DNA from: Actinomycetes bacterium
Lineage (GTDB): Bacteria; Actinomycetota; Acidimicrobiia; Acidimicrobiales; Ilumatobacteraceae
DNA length: 54,251 nucleotides
Assembly: GCA_025358125.1 (NCBI GenBank)
Contig: JANYKS010000027.1
Location: 1 to 54,251 of the forward strand
Direction: 5' to 3'
Every line of letters starts with the position of its first letter. The first letter of the stretch is position 1. The position numbers and the translations under genes were made by a program. Positions 41,399-48,380 of the stretch are shown piece after piece. Under the pieces are notes generated by a model that was not told where the DNA came from, searched no databases, and worked only from the letters and a program-made list of their open reading frames with translations.

Positions 41399-42098
41399 TC
41401 TAGCACTGCAGCGTGAAACTGCAACGACACCCGCGACACCGGTTCGAGACGGCCCGCGCTCGTCCGATCGAGTGCTTCAATTGTTGTGCGTCGTCGGCGG
41501 GTCGGCGCAGGGGCTCAGCCTCACCGAGGCTGCCGCGAGTGTCGGGCTCGTGCCAAGCACGGCACTTCGTCAATTGCGTTCGCTCGAAGCGGCAGGGCTC
41601 CTCGTGCGCGGCGATGAGGATCAGCTCTATCGGCCAGGCCCTCGGCTGGTCTCGCTGTCGCGGACGGTGTTCGTCGGCCACTCGCTTGCCACGGCCGCCC
41701 AACCGTTCCTCGATGAACTGGCTGCCTGCACCGGCGAGTCGGCCTACCTTGCGATCGAGCAGCCTCGGCGCCGAGCGGTCTATGTGGCCACAGCTCCGGG
41801 ACAACACGCGTTGCGCCACAGTGGCTGGCTCGGCCGCGGATTCGCCAGCTCCAAAACGGCGGCCGGCGCCGCGCTCGATGGGCGCGTCGACGATGACGCG
41901 GTCGTAGTACGCGAGGGCAAGCTCGAGCCCGGCATCACCGCGGTCAGTGCTCCCGTTCGCTCACCGAACGGAATCGTGGCAGCCGTCAGCCTCGTCGGTC
42001 CGAGCTTTCGCCTCGTCGGCGCGGATCTGGCGAGCGCCCGCATCCGCGTGGCGACGGCTGCTCGACACTTGTCGGAAACGCTCGGCCACCAACGGTGA
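41391..42098 (+). CDS. IclR family regulator, likely regulator of the hut operon
   Basis: The product of 235 residues has an IclR winged helix (about 24-85: SSDRVLQLLCVVGGSAQGLSLTEAAASVGLVPSTALRQLRSLEAAGLL) and an IclR effector domain (LDELAACTGESAYLAI, SKTAAGAALDG, AVSAPVRSPNG, later LSLVGPSFRL-type residues). IclR-type HutR proteins regulate hut genes in Corynebacterium, so the same role is likely here. It starts one base from hutH in the opposite direction and ends one base before the convergent ClC gene. Confidence 0.9.
   Translation: MRNLALQRETATTPATPVRDGPRSSDRVLQLLCVVGGSAQGLSLTEAAASVGLVPSTALRQLRSLEAAGLLVRGDEDQLYRPGPRLVSLSRTVFVGHSLATAAQPFLDELAACTGESAYLAIEQPRRRAVYVATAPGQHALRHSGWLGRGFASSKTAAGAALDGRVDDDAVVVREGKLEPGITAVSAPVRSPNGIVAAVSLVGPSFRLVGADLASARIRVATAARHLSETLGHQR
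41397..41402 (-). promoter_or_regulatory. -10 box TAGATT of hutH, inside the IclR gene
   Basis: TAGATT on the minus strand lies 7 nt before GTG 41389 and within the third and fourth codons of the IclR gene. Confidence 0.55.
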
Positions 42099-42099
42099 A

Positions 42100-43836
42100 T
42101 CACGCCGACAGCCGACCCGGCCTCCAGCCGTGCTGGACCCGGTCCACGCTGAGGTGACTTCGCCGCGCGGCCAGGATGTCGCCACGCGTGCAAATGCCGA
42201 CCAGTGCACCGTCGGCATCCAGGACCGGGAGATGGTCGACGCCCTCTTCGACCATTGTCTGCAGGGCGACGGCCACGGTGTCGCCGGGCTTGATGGCGAC
42301 GATCTCTCGTGCGGCGACGTCGCCGAGCGTTTGGTCGTCCGCAAGATCGCCGTGGAGCAGATCACCCCGACCGAGAATTCCGACACACCGGCCGTCGGCA
42401 TCGACCACCGGGTAGGCGCCGTGATGGCCGCCGTGAAACCTCCTCACGCCCTCCTCCACCGACAGCGTCGAGTCGAGCACGACGACGTCGCGCGTCATCA
42501 CCTGATCGACACGCACAGTGGCCAGCAGATCGACGTGATAGTCGGATGGCACGTGGAGCCCGCGACGTGTCAGCTTCTCCGTCATGATGCTGTCCTGCAT
42601 CAGGGCAGTGGCGAGCAGTGTGGCAATCACGGTGGCGATCATCAACGGCAGGATCGCGTTGTAGTCCCTCGTCAACTCGAACACGAAGACAATCGATGCG
42701 AACGGCGCTCTCGTCGCCGCGCCGAATGTTGCGGCCATTGCCACGAGCGCAAACGCTCCCGGCGACAGGTGCGCGCCGGGCAACATCCGCGACGCCAGCT
42801 CGCCGAGCGTGCCGCCGACCGCAGCGCTGATCAGCAGGATCGGCGCGAGGGTGCCGCCGGAGGTGCCGGACCCCAACGCGAACCACCACGCAATCAGCTT
42901 GGCCAGCGCAAGCGCTCCGAGTGTTCCGAGCGCGAGCCGCCCGGCGAGCACGTCGTCGATCGCGTCGTAGCCGACGCCCAGTGCCCGCGGGACGACGAGC
43001 CCGACGGTAGCGAACACGATCGCGCCGATCGCTGGATGCCAGAACTCACTCACCGGCAACTTCCGATAGAGGTGCTCGGTGATGAAGAGGCCCTTGGTGA
43101 TAATGACAGCCAGAATGCCGCACAGCCCACCGAGCAGGACAAAAAGTGGCAGTTGGCCGAGCCCGGTGAAGTCATGGTGAGGAGGTGTGAAGAGCGGCCC
43201 TGAGCCGAACAGTGCGGAGTGGACGCCACCGGCGACAGCCGCTGCGACCACGAGTGGAATGAATGCACGGGTCGAGAACTCGAACAGCAGGAGCTCGATC
43301 GCGAGAATGACGGCCGCCAGCGGTGAACCAAACGTGGCAGCCATGCCGGCCGCGGCGCCACTGGCAAGCAGGATCTTGCGCTCGTTCGGCGAGACGTGGA
43401 CCAACTGCCCGAGCAGCGACCCGATCGCGCCACCGGTGACGATGATCGGACCTTCCGCACCAAAGGGACCGCCTGATCCGATCGCGACGGCAGACGACAA
43501 CGGCTTCGCTATCGCCGTCCTGGGCGACACCTTGCTCTGCTTGGTCAGGACGGCTTCCATCGCTTCGGGAAGTCCGTGACCCTTGATCACGGGCGCCCAT
43601 TTGGCAAATATGGCAACGATCATCGCGCCGCCGACGGTGACCAGATAGAGCCACGGTCCCGGATGGAAATCGCGCAAGGACGGAATCGTCCAACCAGACC
43701 GCTGGAACAGCAGGAGATTGGTGAGCAGACCGATCAAGTGGACGAGGCAGTAAGCGGCACCGCCGCCGGCGAGGCCGACGACGGCCGAGAGCAGGGTCAA
43801 CCGGAGCAACCGGCGAGGGGGCATTGCAGGAGCCAT
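42100..43836 (-). CDS. ClC family chloride channel/transporter with two CBS domains
   Basis: The 578-residue product has the ClC membrane domain (about 1-420). Its motifs are variants of the family motifs: GHGLPE (86-91) for GSGIPE, GAEGP (126-130) with the gating Glu, and GTSGGTLAP (324-332) for GxFxP. Residues about 445-560 form two CBS repeats (VDQVMTRDVVVLDS...GAYPVVDADGRCVGILGRGDLL and VAAREIVAIKPG...HLPVLDADGALVGICTRGDIL), which bind adenine nucleotides and modulate transport. The TATGAT box 6 nt before ATG 43836 defines the start. It is divergent from a MarR gene that probably controls it. Confidence 0.92.
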   Translation of the reverse strand: MAPAMPPRRLLRLTLLSAVVGLAGGGAAYCLVHLIGLLTNLLLFQRSGWTIPSLRDFHPGPWLYLVTVGGAMIVAIFAKWAPVIKGHGLPEAMEAVLTKQSKVSPRTAIAKPLSSAVAIGSGGPFGAEGPIIVTGGAIGSLLGQLVHVSPNERKILLASGAAAGMAATFGSPLAAVILAIELLLFEFSTRAFIPLVVAAAVAGGVHSALFGSGPLFTPPHHDFTGLGQLPLFVLLGGLCGILAVIITKGLFITEHLYRKLPVSEFWHPAIGAIVFATVGLVVPRALGVGYDAIDDVLAGRLALGTLGALALAKLIAWWFALGSGTSGGTLAPILLISAAVGGTLGELASRMLPGAHLSPGAFALVAMAATFGAATRAPFASIVFVFELTRDYNAILPLMIATVIATLLATALMQDSIMTEKLTRRGLHVPSDYHVDLLATVRVDQVMTRDVVVLDSTLSVEEGVRRFHGGHHGAYPVVDADGRCVGILGRGDLLHGDLADDQTLGDVAAREIVAIKPGDTVAVALQTMVEEGVDHLPVLDADGALVGICTRGDILAARRSHLSVDRVQHGWRPGRLSA

Positions 43837-43842
43837 ATTTCA

Positions 43843-43860
43843 ATCATATCGTGATACGAT
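43843..43860. promoter_or_regulatory. Shared ClC/MarR control site: two -10 boxes around a 13-bp palindrome
   Basis: TATGAT on the minus strand (43843-43848) is 6 nt before the ClC ATG. TACGAT on the plus strand (43855-43860) is 6 nt before the MarR GTG. ATCGT-GAT-ACGAT (43848-43860) lies between and over them, as expected for an autoregulating MarR repressor. Confidence 0.6.
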
Positions 43861-43866
43861 GTATTT

Positions 43867-44307
43867 GTGAGCACTCAGGACGTCTCCGATCCGAATGTCG
43901 TCACCGACGAGGACTTCGCCCGTCTGCTGGAATTCCGCGCCGGGCTCCGCCGGTTCCTGCACTGGAGCGAGCATCGTGCGAAGGAAGTCGGGCTGACAGC
44001 GACCCAACATCAGTTGCTGCTTGCCGTTCGCGGTCACGGCGGCCCACCGAGCGTCGGCGAGCTCGCGGAACATCTCGATCTCCGCCATCACAGCACGGTA
44101 GAATTGGTCGACAGGGCGGCCCACGCCGGTCTCGTGTCAAGAAGCGCAGACACCGACGATCAGCGGGTGGTGCGGGTGGTTCTGACGGCTGAGGGCGAGT
44201 CGCGATTACGCGACCTCTCGGTCGTTCACCTCGCCGAGCTATCGCGAATCGGTCCCAAGTTCGCGGCGTTCTGGAGGAGCCTGCCGACGGATGGTCAGCG
44301 CGGCTGA
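43867..44307 (+). CDS. MarR family transcriptional regulator
   Basis: The 146-residue product has the MarR fold: helical LLEFRAGLRRFLHWSEHRAKEVGLTATQHQLLLAV, recognition region SVGELAEHLDLRHHSTVELVDRAAHAGLVSRSADTDDQRVVRVVLTAEG (about 58-105, including the wing with DxR), and C-terminal dimer helices. It probably represses itself and the ClC gene through the palindrome in the 30-base gap between the two starts. The ligand is unknown. Confidence 0.9.
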   Translation: MSTQDVSDPNVVTDEDFARLLEFRAGLRRFLHWSEHRAKEVGLTATQHQLLLAVRGHGGPPSVGELAEHLDLRHHSTVELVDRAAHAGLVSRSADTDDQRVVRVVLTAEGESRLRDLSVVHLAELSRIGPKFAAFWRSLPTDGQRG

Positions 44308-44325
44308 CCACGTATCGATGATCAC

Positions 44326-44682
44326 TCAACCCATCAACAAGTCGGTGACCGGGACTCTCAAGGTCGCTGCCGCCGAATCCTTCCCCGAAGACGCCGGCGA
44401 TGTCGGCTTTCGCTTGAGCTTGACGACTGCGGCGATAATTACGGCCACTCCCACGAGCACGGCAACAATGGCCAGGGGCGACGCGGTCCGCCTCGGTTTG
44501 ATGGCAGGTACCTTGCTCGAAAGTGCCTGTGCGATGTGAGTCGCCGCCGAGGCGACAGATGCCGCCGCGTCGGAACCCAATTCGGCGGCCTTGCTCCCGA
44601 GTTCGACGGCTTGACCACCGAGGTCGCTAGCCACCTGGGCTGCGTCGTGAGCAAGTGAAGTGACGGTATTGGTCAGAGTCAT
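44326..44682 (-). CDS. Small membrane protein with amphipathic N-terminal helix, stress-type promoter
   Basis: The product of 118 residues starts with a long amphipathic Ala-rich helix (about 1-50: LAHDAAQVASDLGGQAVELGSKAAELG...) with repeat-like spacing, then one membrane helix (about 67-86, PLAIVAVLVGVAVIIAAVVKLK), a basic stop-transfer KLKRK, and a short tail. No known family is recognised. ATG 44682 is chosen since AGGA lies 8 nt upstream. A SigB-type promoter precedes it, suggesting stress expression. Confidence 0.7.
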   Translation of the reverse strand: MTLTNTVTSLAHDAAQVASDLGGQAVELGSKAAELGSDAAASVASAATHIAQALSSKVPAIKPRRTASPLAIVAVLVGVAVIIAAVVKLKRKPTSPASSGKDSAAATLRVPVTDLLMG

Positions 44683-44718
44683 GTGGCTGGTCCTTGATTG
44701 GTGAACTACCCCAACCCC

Positions 44719-44744
44719 GTACCCACACGGTGAAGATCTCAACC
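44719..44744 (-). promoter_or_regulatory. SigB-type promoter GGTT-N16-GGGTAC before the small membrane protein gene
   Basis: On the minus strand GGTT (44741-44744) and GGGTAC (44719-44724) are separated by 16 bp, matching the streptomycete SigB pattern GNNT-N14-18-GGGTAC/T. It overlaps the end of the mug gene and would give a leader of about 30 nt. Confidence 0.45.
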
Positions 44745-45344
44745 GCGTCCGAACCCCGAGGTGTCGGCCCCGAGCGATACGCCGGCGGCTACTGCTGCCT
44801 CACGATACGCAGCGGCGAGGGAAGCGATCGTGTCATGGGCGTTGAGCCCGCTGGGGTTCGGCAGGACCCAGAGCTCGGCGCCGGCGATGCCGTCATCCTG
44901 GCGTCCCGCCAACGCGGCCCTGCGTTCGAACGCCACGCGGTACGCGGTGATGCCGAGCACAGCGACAACCTTCGGCTCGAGTCGTTCGACAAGCGCAACC
45001 AACCGCGCTCCTCCATCGCGCAACTCGTGACTGGTCAACTCGTCGGCACGAGCCGACGCGGTCGGTACGAGGTTGGTGATACCGATGCCGGCGTCGAGCA
45101 CCATCCGCCGTTCGGCCTTGGACATACCGTCTCGCGCATCGACGGGCGATACGACGATCCCGGCCTGATGGAGAGCCGGCCAGAAGCGATTCCCCGGTCG
45201 GGCAAAATGGGCGTTCACGGCTGCCGTCCACAGACCCGGGTTGATGCCGACGAAGAGCAGCCGCGTCCGCCCGCCGATGAGGTCGTCGACCGTTGCGCCG
45301 TTGAATCGCTCGAGTTCGCCACGACTGAAGCGGGCGGCTGACAT
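44739..45344 (-). CDS. mug: Mismatch-specific uracil/thymine-DNA glycosylase (Mug family)
   Basis: The product of 201 residues has the Mug active site GINPG in LLFVGINPGLWTAAVNAHFARPGNRFWPAL and the DNA-intercalating NPSG in ELWVLPNPSGLNAH. It removes uracil or thymine opposite guanine, as in base-excision repair. ATG 45344 directly abuts the stop codon (TAG) of a possible 39-codon ORF upstream. Confidence 0.92.
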   Translation of the reverse strand: MSAARFSRGELERFNGATVDDLIGGRTRLLFVGINPGLWTAAVNAHFARPGNRFWPALHQAGIVVSPVDARDGMSKAERRMVLDAGIGITNLVPTASARADELTSHELRDGGARLVALVERLEPKVVAVLGITAYRVAFERRAALAGRQDDGIAGAELWVLPNPSGLNAHDTIASLAAAYREAAVAAGVSLGADTSGFGRG

Positions 45345-45464
45345 CTACGCGGACTTCACGTCGGCGACGGACGGAGCGAAACCGAGGTCCACGCACCCGC
45401 CGAGCATCTGATGCACGCGCTCACGCGCTGTCCGCGGCGCAGTCGTCGATGCGCTCGTCGCCAT
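45345..45464 (-). CDS. Possible 39-residue small protein upstream of mug
   Basis: An ORF from ATG 45464 ends with TAG immediately before the mug ATG. The peptide starts MATSASTTAPRTARERVHQM and ends FAPSVADVKSA. No ribosome site or family is visible. Its tight junction with mug is the main argument for it; a non-coding leader is equally possible. Confidence 0.3.
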   Translation of the reverse strand: MATSASTTAPRTARERVHQMLGGCVDLGFAPSVADVKSA

Positions 45465-45523
45465 GGCACCACTATGGCCGAACACAAGATCATCGGCACG
45501 ACGCAACGGGTACGCAGTCGTAG

Positions 45524-45549
45524 GTTTCATTCCTGAGGACAGAGGGTAT
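45524..45549 (+). promoter_or_regulatory. SigF/SigB-type stress promoter GTTT-N16-GGGTAT
   Basis: GTTT (45524-45527) and GGGTAT (45544-45549) with a 16-bp spacer match the mycobacterial SigF consensus exactly. The -10 ends 8 nt before ATG 45558, so the transcript would be nearly leaderless. Confidence 0.65.
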
Positions 45550-45557
45550 GAACGAAC

Positions 45558-45992
45558 ATGGCTGATCTCGCTCCAGACCTTCAGATCGTTCTCGAGCGGG
45601 TCATCTCCGCACCGCACGATGCGAGAACGGCGATCAGCAACCTCCTTGGCGGAGCGGCCAACGACGACTTCTGGAACAACGCGTTGCTCGCGACGAGTGA
45701 ACTCGTCACCCATTCGCTGACCTACGCGGCCGGCGATTGTCACCTGTCGGCCTGGCACTCCCCACAGTCGGGTTGGCTGCGGGTAGAGGTCACCGACGGC
45801 GGCGGTGAGATGCCGAGCCCGGTGGGCGACTCCCGCCATCCGGAGATAGGCGGCCACCGCATCGCGGTGCTGCTCCAGGTTCCGTCGGCGTGGGGCATCG
45901 AGCAGTCGCCGTTCGGGCGGATGGTCTGGTTCGAGGTGCAGCGCGAACCGGAGGGCGCCGATACGGCCGACGACAAGACTTCGACCGACTGA
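45558..45992 (+). CDS. RsbW-like anti-sigma / HATPase domain protein with altered N-box
   Basis: The 144-residue product has the overall order of a GHKL ATPase of the anti-sigma type: N-box-like LLATSELVTHSLTYA, G1-like VEVTDGGGEMPS, then EIGGHRIAVLLQVPSAWGIEQSPFGRMVWFEV at the position of the G2 box and final strand. The N-box Asn of the usual ELVTNA is His here, and GGRGL is GGHRI, so Mg-ATP binding may be weakened. A SigF/B-type promoter precedes it, as is typical of genes for partner-switching anti-sigma factors. No sigma factor gene is adjacent. Confidence 0.72.
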   Translation: MADLAPDLQIVLERVISAPHDARTAISNLLGGAANDDFWNNALLATSELVTHSLTYAAGDCHLSAWHSPQSGWLRVEVTDGGGEMPSPVGDSRHPEIGGHRIAVLLQVPSAWGIEQSPFGRMVWFEVQREPEGADTADDKTSTD

Positions 45993-46040
45993 CCTCCGCA
46001 GCGCGCGACGCGAGGCCGACCGTCTAGCGTCTGGTTGGAG

Positions 46041-47021
46041 ATGGGGGTTCGAGTGCAAGAGTTCGAAGGCAAATACGCGGTCGTCACCGGCGGTGGCAAC
46101 GGCATGGGACGCGAGTTGGTGCGGCAGTTGGCGGCCGAGGGCTGTCACGTCGCAATGTGCGACACGGCGGCCGGGCCGATGGCAGAAACGAAGGCACTGG
46201 CCGAGGCTGACGCACCAGTCGGGACCAAGGTCACGTCCTTCGTCGCCGACGTGTCGAACGAGCAGCAACTGATCGCGTTCAGCGATTCGGTCAGGACCGA
46301 GCACACGACCGAGTACATCAACCTGTTGTTCAACAACGCCGGTATCGGAGGCGGGGGCAGCTTCGTGCTCGACGACCGTTCCGAGTGGGACAAAACATTC
46401 GCCGTGTGCTGGGGTGGGGTGTACGCGAGCACGCGGGCGTTCTTACCGATGCTGCTTGCGAGCACGGAGGGACGCGTCGTCAATACCAGCAGCGTCAACG
46501 GATTCTTCGCGTCGCTCGGTCCTGGCATCCCCCACACCGCGTACAGCGCTGCCAAGTTCGCGGTGAAGGGGTTCACGGAAGCGTTGATCAGCGACTTCCG
46601 CCTCAACGCCCCGCACCTGCACGCCTCGGTCGTCATGCCCGGCCATGTCGGTACGTCGATCGTGTTCAACTCCAGCCTCGCTCACGGTCGCAATCCGAAG
46701 GAACTCACCGAGGACCAACTCGGCCAGGTCAGGGCCCAGATGTCACGAATGGGTATCGATCCCTCCGGAGCGAGCGACGAAGACATTCGCCAAGGCCTGC
46801 AGCAGCGGGCCGAGAGGTTCCGTGACCACGCTCCGCTCACCGCTGCGCAGGCGGCAACCATCATCCTCGAGGGGGTACGTGCGCGGCGGTGGCGGATTCT
46901 CGTCGGCGACGACGCAGTGATGCTCGATCAGATGGTCCGCGAGACTCCCGACGACACCTACGAACCCGCGTTCATGGATCGCGTTCACGCCAGAGGCGTA
47001 CTGACGTTCACCGTCGATTGA
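46041..47021 (+). CDS. SDR family oxidoreductase
   Basis: The product of 326 residues is a classical SDR with VVTGGGNGMGRELV, acidic MCDTA, FNNAGIGGGG, NTSSVNGFF, and YSAAKFAVKGF. A C-terminal extension (about 215-326) containing LTEDQLGQVRAQMSRMGIDP and QRAERFRDHAPLTAAQAATIILEGVRARRWRILVG is longer than in standard 250-residue SDRs but common in actinobacterial paralogs. Substrate unknown. ATG 46041 is chosen; a TAGCGT box lies 10 nt upstream, rather far for the leaderless pattern. TTG 46035 is an alternative. Confidence 0.88.
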   Translation: MGVRVQEFEGKYAVVTGGGNGMGRELVRQLAAEGCHVAMCDTAAGPMAETKALAEADAPVGTKVTSFVADVSNEQQLIAFSDSVRTEHTTEYINLLFNNAGIGGGGSFVLDDRSEWDKTFAVCWGGVYASTRAFLPMLLASTEGRVVNTSSVNGFFASLGPGIPHTAYSAAKFAVKGFTEALISDFRLNAPHLHASVVMPGHVGTSIVFNSSLAHGRNPKELTEDQLGQVRAQMSRMGIDPSGASDEDIRQGLQQRAERFRDHAPLTAAQAATIILEGVRARRWRILVGDDAVMLDQMVRETPDDTYEPAFMDRVHARGVLTFTVD

Positions 47022-47057
47022 TGACCTTGGCGGTCGTCGCGATCTGGTCGGGGGCGC

Positions 47058-47417
47058 TCAACTGCGGTAGATGAGCAACACGGTGCAGCCCTCTTCGGAG
47101 CCCGCCGTGTGGGCCGCGCCGATCGCCCGAACGCAGTAGTCACCCGGCCGATACGTGGCGTGCTGATCGCAGAACTCCCCATCGAGCACGAGGATCTCCT
47201 CCACCTGATCATGGCTGTGCAGCTCCGCGAACGCGCCCGGATCGATACGCATCAGCGTGGTCCTCGCGCCGGATGGCTCGTCGTCGAACAACGCCTTGAC
47301 CCAGAATCCGGGCGATTCGGTTGGCTGCCATTCCATGTTGTCGGAGTGCAGGCCGTGCGAGCCGATGATCGGCCGCCGGAGCGGACCGTATGCCACGTTC
47401 GTTTCCAACGGTTTCAT
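47058..47417 (-). CDS. Small cupin-domain protein (ChrR-like)
   Basis: A single cupin barrel of 119 residues. Motif 1 is AELHSHDQVEEILVLDGEF with two His and a Glu for metal binding; motif 2 is RPGDYCVRAIGAAHTAG with the last His. It may be a metal-dependent enzyme or a redox-sensing domain of the ChrR type. A ribosome site GAGGAG precedes ATG 47417. It is divergent from the hydrolase gene, with a palindrome between them. Confidence 0.85.
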   Translation of the reverse strand: MKPLETNVAYGPLRRPIIGSHGLHSDNMEWQPTESPGFWVKALFDDEPSGARTTLMRIDPGAFAELHSHDQVEEILVLDGEFCDQHATYRPGDYCVRAIGAAHTAGSEEGCTVLLIYRS

Positions 47418-47439
47418 CGTCGCTGCTCCTCGGCCCGGC

Positions 47440-47458
47440 GGTTCATGAGAAGTGAACC
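47440..47458. promoter_or_regulatory. Candidate operator GGTTCA-N7-TGAACC
   Basis: A perfect 6-bp inverted repeat lies in the 58-base gap between the divergent cupin and hydrolase genes, where the -35 region of the hydrolase promoter should be. Confidence 0.5.
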
Positions 47459-47463
47459 ATGGT

Positions 47464-47469
47464 TAGTGT
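47464..47469 (+). promoter_or_regulatory. -10 box TAGTGT, leaderless hydrolase promoter
   Basis: TAGTGT lies 6 nt before ATG 47476. Confidence 0.55.
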
Positions 47470-47475
47470 ACGTGG

Positions 47476-48363
47476 ATGACCTCAGCGGACATCGGCGGAG
47501 TAACCATCGAGTACGACATCCGCGGCGAGGGGCAGCCGCTGCTGCTCGTGATGGGCCTCGGCGCCCAGTTGATCCACTGGCCTGACGAATTCGTGACCCA
47601 ACTCGCCGATCGCGGGTTTCGCGTCATCCGGTTCGACAACCGCGATATCGGCCTGTCGACCAAGATGCCCGGCACGCCCCCCGGCCGGGCCAGGACGATC
47701 GGCGGCTTGCTGTCACGCCGGCTCGCGAAGTCCGAGTACCTGTTGTCCGACATGGCCGACGACGCAGCCGGCCTCCTCGATCACCTCGGCATCGAACGGG
47801 CCCACGTCGTCGGGGTGTCGATGGGCGGAATGATTGCCCAGTCGCTGACGATCGGCCACCCCGCCAAGGTGGCCAGCCTGACGTCGATCATGTCCAACAC
47901 CGGCGATCGCCGCCACGGCAAGCCTGCGATGGCGCTGATCCGCAGGGCGCCGCAGTTCCTCAACTCGGACCCCGAGAAGATGCTCGACAATGGGGTGGCC
48001 ATCGGTCGGCTGATCTCGGGTCCGCACTTCGACGAAAAGGCTGAACGCGAATTGATCCAGCGGGCGGTCGAGCGCGATGGCGATGCGACCGGCACCGCCC
48101 GCCAAATCATGGCGATCTCGGCCAGCCCCGACCGTACCGCCGGACTTCGCAAGGTGACCGCCCCGACTCTCGTCATCCACGGTCTCCGCGATGTGCTGGT
48201 GCTTGCCTCCGGTGGCATCGCGACTGCGAAGGCCGTTGCGAACTCGCGACTGTTGATGTTCCCTGACATGGGTCACGATCTGCCCCGTCAGCGGTGGGAC
48301 GAAGTCATCGACGCGATCGTCGCGAACACCGAACGAGCACCGTCGCATCTGGCTGCTCGCTGA
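47476..48363 (+). CDS. Alpha/beta hydrolase
   Basis: The 295-residue product has the nucleophile elbow GVSMGG with Ser115, oxyanion-type VMGLGAQ, DNRDIGLS, and late acidic and His residues in HGLRDVLVLASGG and DMGHDLPRQRWDEV. The first of these places Asp at the usual strand-7 position. It belongs to the broad esterase/peroxidase group, substrate unknown. It starts a plus-strand run that continues with deoC (17 nt later) and deoA, so the three may be cotranscribed. Confidence 0.88.
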   Translation: MTSADIGGVTIEYDIRGEGQPLLLVMGLGAQLIHWPDEFVTQLADRGFRVIRFDNRDIGLSTKMPGTPPGRARTIGGLLSRRLAKSEYLLSDMADDAAGLLDHLGIERAHVVGVSMGGMIAQSLTIGHPAKVASLTSIMSNTGDRRHGKPAMALIRRAPQFLNSDPEKMLDNGVAIGRLISGPHFDEKAERELIQRAVERDGDATGTARQIMAISASPDRTAGLRKVTAPTLVIHGLRDVLVLASGGIATAKAVANSRLLMFPDMGHDLPRQRWDEVIDAIVANTERAPSHLAAR

Positions 48364-48380
48364 CCGACGGCCGGGGTGAC

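Noticed and set aside
46025..46030. TAGCGT before the SDR at 46041 as a leaderless -10 box
   Set aside because: The spacing is 10 nt to ATG 46041 or 4 nt to TTG 46035, outside the 6-9 nt range of the others.
45465..46304. Long minus-strand frame opposite the RsbW-like gene and SDR start
   Set aside because: It is Arg/His-rich, without a family, and covers the opposite strand of two genes with clear motifs.
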